This document shows, one piece after another, positions 12,501-24,648 of a stretch of DNA of 64,000 nucleotides (positions are counted from its first letter, which is position 1; every line of letters starts with the position of its first letter). The stretch spans positions 573,295-637,294 of the forward strand of contig NMRA01000173.1 of the NCBI GenBank assembly GCA_002633005.1, written 5' to 3'. The stretch is from Phoronis australis. Taxonomy: Eukaryota > Phoronida > Phoronidae. A program made the position numbers and the translations under genes. The notes beneath the pieces were generated by a model, which saw only the letters and a program-made list of their open reading frames with translations, was not told where the DNA came from and searched no databases.

Positions 12501-13806
12501 AGCAAACAGATCTCTAATATTCAGTAACTTGGATGTAGACAATTATAATAGCTAAGTTCCACATTAATGGTTAGGTGGTGCTGTGAACACGGATTGCATG
12601 ACTGCCAGTTCAAAAGACGGTGCATCCTAAAACAATGTCCACATTTAGCCTACTTTAAAACATGAATCATACTGCAAAATTGGCTGATCGTGTTTATGTG
12701 AAACTTTTTGGATACTATGCTTTATAAGTAAACAAGGTTGTAAGTTTTGCAAAAATGAATTCAGAAAATGTAACCATTCTCCCATTGACAAAATGGCAGA
12801 AAAAGAAACCAGTTTTCAAACACCAAAATCACCAATATATCTGTGGTGTGTGCTTCATAAAATATTTAGTCTGAACAAATTCACATGAACACCAGTTCAG
12901 GTGAGACGGACCATATTGTATAGAGCCTGCCCCTCTAAATTGCTTCCCAAATGACCTCATGACTGAATGATTTGGATGCTCGACTCTCAACACGCCAGCA
13001 GTATGAATTCGATGCCTGCCAGCGGCATGTTAATATCTCCACAATGGCATGGCAAGAGCAAACAGTGTGCCTTCAGTAGTTTGTACTCCAGGCCCCCATT
13101 TGTGAGACCCGGGTTTGAATCCTAGCTTTATGGCCGACAATCGAGCACTACACAAAAATGTCTCCTAGCTCCTCTGAGTTTGGTCTTATACAAGAGAGTG
13201 TATGAATGAGCAACACTTGGGAATACTTGACTTGGAGTGGGAAGTGTAGAAAAAGGAAAACAACAATTATCGTGGCAGAGGAGAAAACGATGCGCACCTC
13301 CTGGTGACACATCGGCCAGTTTTGAAATTATATCAGATAAATAAGAGATTACACACCATCACATGCTTATGTGTAAATCGGATAATCTCCTAGCAAAACT
13401 ATAAACTGAACTCAATCATAAACTTTGTTACGAAATACTCCAAGGTCAAGGTCGCCCACATTGACCAGCCTCAGGTTCAAACAACGTATTTAATTATTGA
13501 AGTGAAAGGGTATCACATTACTTGTTTGGAATCTCTGACAAGTTATTTTCCAGCCGCCGCTAGGTGCCGCCACTGCCTTTGTCATCACAAGAAAATGCCG
13601 GGTACTGACTACCTACTGACAACTCTGTGGCCGCGATTGGTTGAGCAAAAGCTAACTTACTTGACAGATATATCATAAATGTCGCCTTCTGTAAGTGTTT
13701 TTGGACTGCATTTTCTTACACATTTCCTGACAACGAAATATGAAAGGAAATAAGTTGCAAAACTGCACAACAACAGCAAACCTTGGCTTGCCATTTTCCT
13801 AAACAT
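6522..13806 (-). CDS. TLCD3: TLC domain-containing protein 3-like (FAM57 family)
   Basis: Five coding exons in transcription order: 13806-13661, 12471-12388, 9800-9596, 7834-7739 and 6815-6522 (stop TAA). All have GT-AG borders and phases that fit, giving 274 aa, close to the roughly 260-275 aa of vertebrate TLCD3A/B. The N-terminus holds a first membrane helix (LLLLCSFATYFLSYFVV). The TLC core has a conserved His pair (FHH, residues 131-133), then GDYFIGCFYFFELAVPF, a segment LYLVNGVIMI and FPFMYWSYAHYRG, all characteristic of FAM57 rather than TLCD1/2/4. The family contains several membrane helices in the ER or plasma membrane and has been linked to ceramide synthesis; whether this protein has that activity is inference. 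The ATG at 13794 (residue 5) is an alternative start. Exon 4 is partly duplicated beside the assembly gap at 8610; I used the complete copy. Confidence 0.88.
6840..6960 (-). repeat. Dispersed repeat fragment, shared with 41268-41440
   Basis: Read on the minus strand this segment (gaattcagcgtctgcttagctgtcat, then cgggtcatttt) matches the plus strand at about 41355-41415 with scattered substitutions. It directly adjoins the minisatellite at 6960, whose unit is also present once in the other copy. Confidence 0.7.
6960..7515 (+). repeat. Minisatellite, about 47-bp unit, some 12 copies
   Basis: Head-to-tail copies of a unit containing attaacaggaaagttag, then aaggt, ctaagccattct and aaaattaga. Later copies alternate between two variants (aaggtgcctaagcc and aaagtgtcaaaacc), so the repeat has a higher-order period of about 95 bp. 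It lies in the last intron of the TLCD3-like gene. Confidence 0.9.
7752..8609 (+). repeat. Left copy of an 0.86-kb direct duplication abutting an N
   Basis: This segment is repeated almost base for base at 8611-9484. It contains TLCD3 exon 4 (most of 7739-7834), intron, and a microsatellite of acatgtgacatgta units at about 8127-8203. It ends ctgtaatct immediately before the N at 8610. The two copies differ by scattered substitutions and small indels, at the level expected of two alleles. Confidence 0.92.
8610..8610. other. Assembly gap (single N)
   Basis: A single undetermined base separates two near-identical direct copies. The left copy ends at it and the right copy starts at it, the pattern of two overlapping contigs placed end to end rather than merged. 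Confidence 0.9.
8611..9484 (+). repeat. Right copy of the 0.86-kb duplication, with truncated TLCD3 exon
   Basis: It mirrors 7752-8609. It holds 83 of the 96 bases of TLCD3 exon 4 (8611-8693) with its acceptor but lacks the last codons and the donor, so it could not be spliced normally. One substitution changes a Leu codon to Ser relative to the left copy. The acatgtgacatgta microsatellite recurs at about 8980-9077, with a different copy number. Confidence 0.9.
11971..12148 (+). repeat. Minisatellite, 35-bp unit, five copies
   Basis: Five nearly identical copies of a unit with ctatttaagataacaatctg followed by gtgtgtcttcaacag, in intron 2 of the TLCD3-like gene. Only one internal base differs among the central copies, so the expansion is recent. 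Confidence 0.93.
12950..13150 (+). repeat. Possible degenerate tRNA-derived SINE
   Basis: The stretch has tRNA-gene-like words: a B-box-like gaattcgatgcc at about 13006 and a second ggtttgaatcc at about 13111. Neither has a clean A box or a foldable cloverleaf by eye. It lies in TLCD3 intron 1. Low confidence. Confidence 0.25.
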
Positions 13807-16800
13807 CCGGTTGCTCGCGCAAGTGTTCTCCCATCCGGTTGACCTACTTTAGGTGTCATTGTGAGTCAATTTCAGGCTTTCTCCAGTCGAATTTTGTTTG
13901 TTTCGTAAAGGTTCAGGTAAATATTAGTATTTGAAAATACTAAATAGCATTTCTAAATTGATTGCTCACGGATTTTGAGAACCACTTTCCTCTTGATAAC
14001 TAATTTTTACAGTCCCGTTAATAATCTGATTATATTCTAAAACTTGGCTCAGCCTCAAGTTCTTGAATTTTTGATTGCCTGCCAACTGCCACTGTCTAAG
14101 AACTGGCAGAAGCCTGTTACAAGCGGCACTAGTTAGATTTAGGCAACACGTAGCCTGTGGCATTACAGGGCGATGTAATTGCCTAATTAGACTCAGCTTT
14201 GCCTGATTCTGAGCACCAGGCAATCATTAAATAGCGGAACCTATAACCGGAGTGGATTATTATGATGGTTCAGGAACTGACTGCAGTAATTCTTCCATTA
14301 AATATATAGTCCGAATACCTATCGTCGTCAGGCTCCAAAGGTCGTCCGCCATCTTCTTTCGCGTGCAGCGCAGCGACGCGGGACTTAGCGGTCCAATTCG
14401 GAGTGCTCGTCTGCACGTTAGGTACTAACCTCTCAGGAGAAACACGCATGGAAGAACTGAGACTAAAATTAATGCATTTACCGACTGTTTTTTTGAGACC
14501 ACTCAAAAACTTGTAGATTTTACTAATGCACTTTTTTGTTCATTTTCAGAAGATACTTTCGAAATTAAATTTTCTTCAGACGGAACAAAAACCTACCCAG
14601 ATATTGTTTATGCAATGTATCTATTTGTCCCAGGCACCAACCGACACCCGTTAGGCCAAAGGAAAAACGCAGCAGACAAATGGAACACGCTGGGTGCTTA
14701 ACAGTTTCGGCCCACGCCTTGGTCATCAAAATATTGTCCACTTATTTTTTATTGCAAAACAAAGTACTGAGCTCAACATTTATGTTGAAATTTTTGGTTA
14801 AAGCATTTTGAATTTATTTGAAGAAAATTAAAATACTTGAATTGATAGAGAATGGCCACCAATAAAGTAAAACATTGACTTTATTTCACTATATTGCATT
14901 GTTACATACAACACAGCATGACATAATCAAAAATAAAAGAAGAGATTGAGCAATAAAATGCAAATACAACTTTATTTATGATTGCAGAAGCCTGTTAAAG
15001 GTGAAAAAAAAATCAAACAATACGATATTGGGTAATTTATTAGAACAATTGTATCGAGGTCCAATGATCAACTTGCACCGACAAAGTCTCAAAGGGTTTC
15101 AGTTCTGCTTTGGCTGACAAGGTGTTAACAGAGAATGAAGAAAAACTGAAAAGAAAAGGAAAGACAGTAGAGATAAGTGGTGTTAAGAACAACAAGAGTA
15201 AAAAGTCAAATAAAGAGGACACAAATAGAAAATAAGTAAGGTCTATCTGGAATAAAGCAATTGCGATTTATTTTCCAGAACTGAAATTCTAAATCAATTT
15301 TAATCGATTTAAAAATCGATATCATACTAGTAAAACAGTTTGTGGTTGTAGTAGAATTGCTGTAAACCACTTTCCACTATTTTCTTGGCCTTTTTCTGTG
15401 TGGTTTTCTGTTCTTTCAAAAGGCGGCAGCATATGACGACCATAGGAGTCATTATAAAATGGCTGCCGAAAAGCAATGCACAGTTCAAACAACTCGGCAT
15501 AAATAAAAGAAAACTTTTGAATCAACTAATACTATTGATTTGTGAGAGTCAAATCAAGTTCTATGCAGAGTATAACTTTGAAGTGGAATAGTTGGGTGAG
15601 TACGACAACAAGCCGGTTTTATGCTTAGGCGGACGACCATTGGGTTCCCGAGTATATACGTCTTTCGATTCCCCTCTGTCATTCATCTTCCTCCTGGTGA
15701 CCGCAGATATCAAGTTTGACTTTGCATTTTCTTGACGCCTGGACTCAAATATAAAGGTACCCAATACAGTCGATCAGCTTCCACAATTTTCTTAATTATG
15801 TGTACGATCTCACTGACTTCTGTTGTTGGAATGTGATGTCTTTCAGCATGTAGGCTTGTTACAATAGATTTGTGCGCATCCATCAACTTGGTGAAGCGCC
15901 TGTCACTAGAGACTTAAGCTGGTGTGCATTAACAGTGATGAGTGGAGGAAAGGGAGATCATCTCTTTTAGTACAGAGATCTTAAGTTTTCATGGTACACA
16001 TCAAATACCAATCATAGAGGTTGCTGCGAACAGTTTGTTGAATGAAATGGACAAGGAAATGGCAGGTGGTGATCAATGTTAGTATTTGAGTCATGAAAGC
16101 AAGAGAACATTACAGTGCAAAGTATCTTTTTATTTGAGCCGAGATATCAAGAGAAAATTACGTTTTCAAAATTTGCCAGATTACAAGACCTAGCGAAGAA
16201 ACACAAGAATTTCCATGTGTCAAAGTACTCTATTATAACTTCTAAAGTTAAACTTTTACATTGTGGATGATTGTGAGAAACAGATGTGATCAAAAACACC
16301 TGGTTAGGTTTGAAGCATTCACATCTAGGTGTTTAACAAAGCCAAGTCAAAGTAACAGTAAGTTGTAACAAGAAGCTCATGAAAATAAAGTTTATAGAGC
16401 AGCTGGACACCACAGTCTACCAAAAGTGAAAAGCATTAACAGGATTTAAAAGGAATAGCATGAGAAATCCCAAGGCATGTAGAAGACACATCATTTGTCT
16501 AAAAATGCTGAATATAAAAACAGCAGGTGTAGATTGAGTATCATTAGTAGGAACAAAGCAAAAGAAGCCACAAGTCAAGTTGAACAAAAGCAGGGTCTGG
16601 TCAATTTTAGTGGACAATATGGAAAGCCTGTGTGTTATAAGCTAAAGTGTATAATTTAGAATTTATTTAAATTCACATTCAAAAATGCATTACTGGGGAT
16701 ATGATGCTGTTGGCATACAATTTGCAGATAAAAAGTAGTAAAAACCATGAACAGTTATGATGAATTTTATGGTACTGAGCTCTTCGAGAAGACAGTGCAC

Positions 16801-17492
16801 AGAGGATTTGATGACATTTTAATTCCACAACAAGTTCAAGGTTAAATGTTCCTTTTTGTCCATAGTGGGATAATTTAGCAGTAAGGATCTCACAGCAGGG
16901 TCAAGGACTATTTTCAATGGAAAGTGTCTGCACAAACACTAAAAGTAGCCTGTCCTGAACACCATCGGAGTGTGTTCATCACTGGTAGTGGAATTGTAGA
17001 TTTCTTTACACCAACATATGTGAAGTTTTTTTCATACTATTTACTCACCATTCTGTATTTTGAAGTCAATCCACTGCCTGACATCTTGGTATTGGGTTTT
17101 TTCTACCATTTATTTTTCTAGTACAATATCACGAATTAACATAAATCATAAGTACATAAATCATATTCATACACCACATACCTGGTGCAGGTGCCCCTGA
17201 CTAGTTATTTAGTACATGTATGAGTGAATGAAAAACTTGTCAGTGAAGCAAGCTCCCATTGTGTCCAAAGGTCTTGTAGTTCTACCTATCTGGAATTTCT
17301 GTGTTTTAGAATATATTTTCATTTTCATGTAATAATTAGTAAAAATATTTCTTGTACTGTAAATATAATATCTTGTATATAATAAAGCCAATTGAGGACC
17401 TTGTTTTCTGAAGAAATACACTGATAATTGTATAGTTTGAAGTCAGTCCGCTACCCGACATCTTTGTTTCATTGTGGTTTGCTTTATTTCAG
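13807..17492. other. Intergenic region between divergent TLCD3-like and SGF29 genes
   Basis: The region between two head-to-head genes should contain both promoters. A CpG-richer patch at about 14335-14430 (ccgccatcttctttcgcgtgc, then gcgcagcgacgcgg) is the best promoter candidate. The segment 14519-14715 is a dispersed repeat shared with 35395-35605. A pair of about 40-bp direct repeats lies at 17059-17100 and 17436-17475. No exon is recognised. Confidence 0.5.
14519..14715 (+). repeat. Dispersed repeat, copy 1 (partner at 35395-35605)
   Basis: Shares several blocks in the same order with 35395-35605: cacttttttgt followed by cattttcagaa, then ttttcgaaa, caatgtatc and tgtcccagg. Divergence is substantial, so this is an old dispersed element rather than a recent duplication. 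Confidence 0.6.
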
Positions 17493-17551
17493 ATGTGACT
17501 TCATCGCAGCAGTCTGAAAGTGATTCTGTTGTTTAATGCAGTTCTGTTGCC

Positions 17552-20500
17552 ATGGCAAGCCACAGTGAATCGGGAAATGTTGCAATAGATATCAAACTGA
17601 AAGAACTGCTTAATGAGTTATACCATCTGACTCATGAAGTTCAGGTAAGACAGTATAAGTGTGACATACTTGATCAGTTGTCCTTCCTTTGATCCATTGC
17701 ACTGTGTCATATTAACTGTTACTTCTGCTGTAATCGACTGAATCTGAAAACTGACTTGGCAGTGAATACAGTTGCCAACACAACCTTTTTGTGCATCCTA
17801 ATAGTGCATAAAATTGCCATGTTATTGATGGTAGGTCTTGAATTTGGATTGACAAACATTTCATGTTTCTAAAATTTGGTAGCACAAGCTCTGACTTTGA
17901 ACAAAGTAATTAATTCGCAAACTGGAAATTTTTTCCTCGTAGTAAGATTGTTGGATGCAACGGACTGCTTAGTAACAAAAATTGATGATTAAAATATTGA
18001 AGAAAATACACTTAATTTGTAAAATAGTATAATTTTAATTTAGATATTAAAGTTAAAATAAATTATAGTGACAATTTCACATTTCCATCCGAGTAGACCT
18101 AAGTTATGATTCGGATTTTGTGTTTCAGGAAGAGCGAGTTCGCTCAGAGCATAACCTGAACAACATTACAAAAACACATGAGCGCATGCAACAAGAACAG
18201 AAAAGTAAGTTTAACATAGTTACCATATTGTCTTAATGACCTTATGTTTAGTACCATGCCTGTGACACTCTGTTAAAGTTACTGTTCACATTTTTAATCC
18301 ACTTTATGTCATAAGACTCCTAAGCCTCTATTAATTCATTGACTTGTTTTGTGTAAATCATTTTGTGTAAATCATTTCACATTTTTCATAGATTAGCCAT
18401 AGTCCAGTAAATGTAAGAAACCTTTCTGAAATTTGATACGTGGACAGCTGTCATAATGAGCTACCGTGAAATTGTTTTAAATCAACTAAAAGGATTGCAC
18501 AGCCATATAAGAATACTATGAACCTGATTAATAAACTACTACTTTGACAGAGATGGTGTTACGATCTGGAAATCTTCTTAACTTGTTTTTGTTTACGTTA
18601 TTTTAATTTGTTAATTTCAGTTTCCTCCTATTACAAACAGAAACTGAAAAACCTTTATAATGTGGCTATGCATGATGCTGAAAATGAGGCAAAGTAAGTA
18701 ATTTAAATTTCTAGATGTAATGATTGTGTTTGCTTTTTATCTTGCTGTTTCTTTATGCTATCCACAAGAAAACAGCATTAAACTTGTTAGCTTTAAATGA
18801 ATGCTTTTGTACGACAGTAAAGAATTGTGGAATGGGTCATATCATTCAGTTGAAGTCCTTTCTTTGCAAGTTTCATTGATGACTTATAAGTTTGATTTTT
18901 GAAAATTCTGAATATTGTTTTTCACGCCATTGTCGTAAACTATTGAGTCATGATAGCTGAGGGCTGTTTTAGCAAAATCTGTGTGGGAGGGGGGGGGAAG
19001 GCAACTGAAATAAAAATTTACGGGTGGTTGCATTTGACTTAAATTCAAAATGGCTGGTGGTCGTACTTCAAAAAAATTAAAATTTACAGGTCGTTGTTGT
19101 TTCATTGGGCCATAAATGTTTGATGGTGGGTAATTTTAGTAAATTTTATAAACAATCTGCACAGAATCAAAAACTGAAATAAAAATGCAACTTGCAAAGA
19201 GCTCCAACTTTATCACTCCCTCCGATCTCCTCATCGGCATGCCCATAACACCATTTAACCACAGGTGCTCGAATTTCTCGATGGCTAATAACCATATATA
19301 AGAAACATATGTTTTCTTAGTAATGAATGACGTTAGTGGTGATGGAGGAACAGATAAACTCAAGCGCCTGTGCAGTCAACCACAAGAACAAAAAAAAATT
19401 ACGGGTGGTTGCATTCCAAACTTATAAAAAATTACGGGTGGTAGGCTGAAAAAATAAATGAAAAATATGGGTGGTGGGTGCGAAAAAAAGGTGCCTTCCC
19501 CCCCTCCCATACAGATTTTACTGGAACAGCCCTGAGAAATAATTCACATGTTTATTTCATTTTAGATTGTTAAGAAAAGCACTCGACAAAATAGCTGAGA
19601 TCAAGACATACAGAAACCGTGGCAGTAAGTGACTGAGTTTGGTGCATTGTCATACATTACCAGTCTTTCCAAGGATCATGATAGAAAACAACTACTTATC
19701 TTTAGAGTTTAAACTAAGCATTATGTAGTCACCATAATATGTCATCAACAATGTTAATGTACCAATGTCAGGGGCTGCATACTGAAGATGAAGTCTGTCT
19801 GTCTCAGTAAAGTGAGCCTCTTACTATACCAATCATACCTTACTTTGAGAGTTAGTCTTGCAATACCATGCTTGATGTGTTCTAAGGTCAAGGTTTAGCT
19901 GAGGTCAAGGTTAAACCAAGGTCACATTTTAAGAATTAAGAGCTGTTGTATTTGCATGAGAGAGCAGTAACTGCTCTGATAGTGACAGTTGTCTCAATCA
20001 TATTAAACTGGATCTTTAGTAATATTAGTTGGCAATGCATAGTTGCATAGTTGCAAGGTATCTTACCTAATATTTTAGGTGACAGGCCCAAACAAATCAT
20101 GCGGCGTGGTGTCCTCATGTCAATGTTACAGCAAAATGCTCTAACATTACCACTGTGGATTGGGAAACCAAACGAAAGGTGAACTTTTGACCTAAATTAC
20201 TTTTAGCAGATAAGTTTGACTTCAAAAAGTTGTGTTCAACGCTAAGTGTTTGTGATTAGCATAGATTTATAACATTTGTGTATTACAGTAACCCTTTGTT
20301 ATAAGCCAACCCCAGATATAAGCCCACCTCCACTTTTAGGTAATCCTCGTGTATAAGACCCCACTCTGGTATAAGACAATCCCCTCATATCTTTCCGTCT
20401 CTGTCAAATTCTTTAATGATTTTAGGCCTCCTCCATTGTGTGGTGCTATTCCTGCCGAGTCGACCTACATAGCTAAGAAGGGTGACAAGGTCGCGGCACG

Positions 20501-23500
20501 TGTGAAAGGTGAAGAGGGCGAAGAGAACTGGATACTAGCCGAGGTGGTGTTGTTTAATCATGCTACAAACAAGTATGACGTGGACGATGTGGATGCAGAG
20601 GAGGGGAAGGAGTGAGTATTACCTCTGATATTGCTAGTGTTACTAATACTTAACTACTGCTACCATCATCACTACTCGAACTACCATCGTCACTACTCAT
20701 ACTACCACCATCACTACACGCACTACCACCGTCACTACTCGAACTACCACCATCACTACTCGGACTACCATCGTCACTACTCGCACTACCACCATCACTA
20801 CACGCACTACCACCGTCACTACTCGGACTACCACCATCACTACACGCACTACCACCGTCACTACTCGAACTACCACCATCACTACTCGGACTACCACCGT
20901 CACTACTCGCACTACCACCATCACTACCCGCACTACCACCGTCACTACTCGGACTACCACCATCACTACACGCACTACCACCGTCACTACTCGAACTACC
21001 ACCATCACTACTCGGACTACCACCGTCACTACTCGGACTACCATTGTCACTATTCGTACTACCACCGTCGCTTCACGGACTACCATCGTCACTACTCGGA
21101 CTACCACCGTCGCTACTCACACTACCATCGTCACTACTTGTACTACCACCATCACTACTTGGACTACCATTGTCACTACTCGTACTACCACCGTCGCTAC
21201 ATGTACTACCACCGTCACTACTCGGACTACCATCGTCACTACTAGTACTACCATCGTCACTACTAGTATCATGACTACCACTACTGTCACTTCCACTAGT
21301 ACTACTGCTTCTTCTTCACCTACCTCTACTATTTATGCTATTCTACTGTTACTGCTACCACAACTAGTAACACTGCTATTACTACTACTAATATTAACAC
21401 CACTACATTACTACCACCACCACCACCACTACTAATCACCACCACCAACAACAACACCACTACCATTACCACTACTAGTAATACTACCAGTTCTACTTCC
21501 ACCACAAACAGCCATCATCATCATCATTACTGTTTCAGGTTTAAGCCACAATTTAGCAGACAAGTGAAATTTCTTTTTGTCAAAATTCTCAACGATAAAA
21601 ACATTTTTGCTTTGTTTGCTATGGTCATTAAGAAAGACAGGTGGTAAAATTTCAAGCATTTGTAGTGATGTACTTATCTTCTCTAGAATAGAAAATGATT
21701 TTTTAAGTATTATATTCATTCCAAATTGAAGAATTTTTACTTAGTTAAATTTGCCCATATGACCTTTGTAATAAAAATCAACGGGGGGTAAATGGAAGTG
21801 ATACCGCATACAGAAACATATTTGGGCATATGAAACATTGTGCCTTTAGGCAGACTGAGTTTTTCATTTTGTCACTTGGTCGACCTTGACATTGAAAACA
21901 TTAGCGGCATCTATACATTAGATTAAAATGTGGCATAAAAACGTGTACCTAAAATACTTGAAAATGCTATTAAATCTGCCTTCTGTCAAAACAACTAACT
22001 TATCTGTTATACCACTTTAAGTTACAAAATGGATCACAAATTTTTCCTTTTTCATATTAGCCCTCATTTCTGGTCTTGGAAACGGCTGATCATTCGTTGT
22101 TACTTGAGACTATCTTCCACAAGCTTGTTCCTTACGGCTGCTTACTTTAATATGAACTGGGCAGTAGTGACTTAGCTTTTTCAATGGCCTTGTGGGTAAG
22201 GAACAAGTTGAGACCATTTTTGTACTCTGTGGTAACTTTATCTAAATCAAGAGCTTGTAGTTGTAAAGAATAACTGCATAACTACATCATGGATAGAAGG
22301 AATGTGAATCATATCTAATGGAAAATGTATTTCTATTCAACCACTAAGTTGCATGTTTATAATTGTGGTTAAAACTGGATTTGAATAGAATTATCGTGAC
22401 ACTCGGATTCTTTGCAATCATAACACATAACATAACAACTGCACTGTCAACTGCCTTTATCAATGATATTGTGCCACTTTTTAAAAAAAACGCCAAGATT
22501 TGACTTAATGTCAACACAATGGGAGACTTTCAGGAAGCTATGAGGGCTGATCACGTGGGACCAGTGACTCATGCTGCCACCTAGCTGTACCAGGAGGTAC
22601 TTTGTCTTCGTAGCGCTTGGTATAAAAAACCCTTTTAGAGTGTATGTGATTAGATGTGATGTGTTCTAAACACAAGTTATAAAGTGCCTCCTCATCCCCT
22701 ATAGGTCACTGGTATCCGGTCCCATGTGACCAGTCACCACATTGTTATGTGAAAGTCTCTCATTCAACACTTCACAGTCTTCACACATAGTAGAACAAGG
22801 AGTTATTTCATATTTTATTAATTAGAGTGCTGTTTCACTTTCAGACGCCATATGCTGAGTAAACGACGAGTCGTGCCATTGCCGGTGTGGAAGGCCAACC
22901 CTGAGACTGACCCCGAGGCATTGTTTGACAAGGATGATGTACGTGCTGTTACTGATTTGTTGTCTGTCTGTGCTTATTAAAAGTTCAATATTCTTCTGGC
23001 AGCTCCATCTTTCACTCGGTCTTTGAAATGGCTTATTCCATCTACAGTGGTTTAGATTCATTGAATGACGAGCTGTTGTTTTCCAATTCAATTAGTTCAG
23101 TTTTTAAACCATCAGTTATCTTTCGGTACTTTCCAAGCTCAAAAAACATTTCTTATCCGAGTGAGGTGGAAGTTGAAACCAATATAAAAATCTCTGTTGT
23201 GAGTTCCACTGATACTTTATCATGAGACACTGTGGCCTGGTGGTGGTTTGTGTGCCCAGGTAATGTATGCTGGATACTCTAGTGGACTTGAAACTCAAGG
23301 TTGCAACAATGTTGTCTCCTAATTCTAACATTTGCTAAGTTGCTTCAGTGTGCATCTTGTTTTTCTGTTCAGATTGATCCCTATTGTTTGTCAAGTGAGA
23401 ACAGCCTGTATGTGTAAACAGCCTGGATGTGTAATCTCCTTGTTAACTGGCTTCACATGAAGTGAAATTGTTTAACATGGGCTTGAGTAACAACAGCAAT

Positions 23501-24648
23501 AACAACAATGCATTTTGACAATGAACCCTTTTATTATCACATGGCTACTGTTGTCAACTTATTGGTTCTTATCTATTTGTAGTTGGTGCTAGCTCTGTAT
23601 CCGCAGACGACATGTTTCTACAGAGCACTTATACACGAGTCTCCACGACGGGTATGTATACTGGTGTAACTAATACTTCATCTTGTTTTTGAGAACTACT
23701 TTGTTTAGCCACATGCAAAATTATCAGTTTTTAATTGAAAAAACGTCAACTTTTGTTCACCTAATCTGGCTGCAGAGGGAGTTGATGTGTAAATTTAAGG
23801 ATTTCTAACTTGCAATGTTCGATAACCTGTATAAAGATTTGAATACCAAAACAAATTTTTTTTTAAAGATGGTGCTTTATGCAGGTATAGCATCCATTGT
23901 GATTTACATGATAGTATGCTGTATAAAGCCAGTAATACCCCCTTGATGCAAAAGTCGGTCTTTGTGTTTTTTTCTCAAAACTCCAATATTGAGATGTCAA
24001 CAATTTCCGTTTGTCAAAGTCCAAGGGAAAAATGATGTTTTAAATTTTTATTTCCTTTCAAACAATATATTGGCCATAAAGACTGGAGACTCAGGGTGTT
24101 GTTTTTGAAAGGTAATTTAATGACTGACATCTCCTTAGTTTGAGAGTTAATAAAAATCTGAGGCATGGTTCTCTGCGTATTTAGAGTATGAATTATACAT
24201 TCTTCAAACACAAACTCGCATGCAATGTACTTTTTTTAAATTTCTATAAAAATGACTCTTCTCAAAATGCAGGTCACATGATTATGAACAATTACGCAGT
24301 GTTTTATAGCATGAATAGAGAGAGAATTCTTAAGATACATTGTTTTGTGGTTTGAAAATGCGCACAATAAAAAGTCAATAATAAGACTTAAATTGCTTGC
24401 AGCAGTGTATGTGCATCTCAGTATTCTCTGTTCCTAAGGAATCTTGAGTAACAAAGTTATATAATGCTGGTCCTAAGAAATCTTGAGTTACAACGTCTGT
24501 TCAGTATATTTGTACTTTTATTTCTCAACAGTCCCAAGATGAATACTCAGTTCTGTTTGAAGATGTATCATATCCTGATGGGTATTCTCCACCACTAACT
24601 ATTGCACAGAGGTATGTGATCATTTGTAAGGATGACAAGAAGAAATGA
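17552..24648 (+). CDS. SGF29: SAGA-associated factor 29
   Basis: Nine coding exons: 17552-17644, 18129-18204, 18621-18693, 19566-19624, 20079-20178, 20426-20611, 22845-22938, 23583-23651 and 24532-24648 (stop TGA). All borders are GT-AG and in phase, giving 288 aa (human 293). The first coding exon seems to start at an acceptor at 17492, so a 5' UTR intron is likely. The N-terminal third is a coiled coil (EERVRSEHNLNNITKTHERM). The C-terminal tandem Tudor domain starts near PPPLCGAIPA. The H3K4me2/3 pocket known from human SGF29 is intact: acidic pair D188 and D190 in YDVDDVD, aromatic residues Y233 and Y240 in LYPQTTCFYRA, and F259 in YSVLFED. The protein recruits the SAGA and ATAC acetyltransferase complexes to methylated H3K4 in the nucleus. 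Confidence 0.96.
18961..19532. mobile_element. Foldback element (MITE) in SGF29 intron 3
   Basis: The left end reads gggctgttttagcaaaatct and continues into a gtgggagggggggg tract; the right end is its inverse, a C tract then cagattttactggaacagccc. The terminal inverted repeats are about 42 bp, with a 572-bp total length and no coding potential. The interior repeats the phrase acgggtggt several times. Confidence 0.8.
20655..21280 (+). repeat. Minisatellite, 21-bp unit of trinucleotide blocks
   Basis: About 30 copies of a 21-bp unit of the type actaccaccgtcactactcg plus one base, immediately downstream of SGF29 exon 6. A degraded tail of act/cca triplets runs on to about 21530. Because the period is a multiple of three, it gives long repetitive open frames on both strands; these are artefacts of the repeat and not proteins. 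Confidence 0.93.
22523..22760. mobile_element. Foldback element in SGF29 intron 6
   Basis: The left end gagactttca and the block acgtgggaccagtgac are repeated in inverted form on the right as gtcactggt, ggtcccatgtgacc and tgaaagtctc. The total is about 240 bp and non-coding. A clear target duplication is not visible. Confidence 0.55.

Noticed and set aside
20631-21274. Long open frames on both strands (YHRHYSDYH-type and VVVRVVMVV-type repeats)
   Set aside because: They are translations of a 21-bp tandem repeat whose period is a multiple of three, inside SGF29 intron 6.
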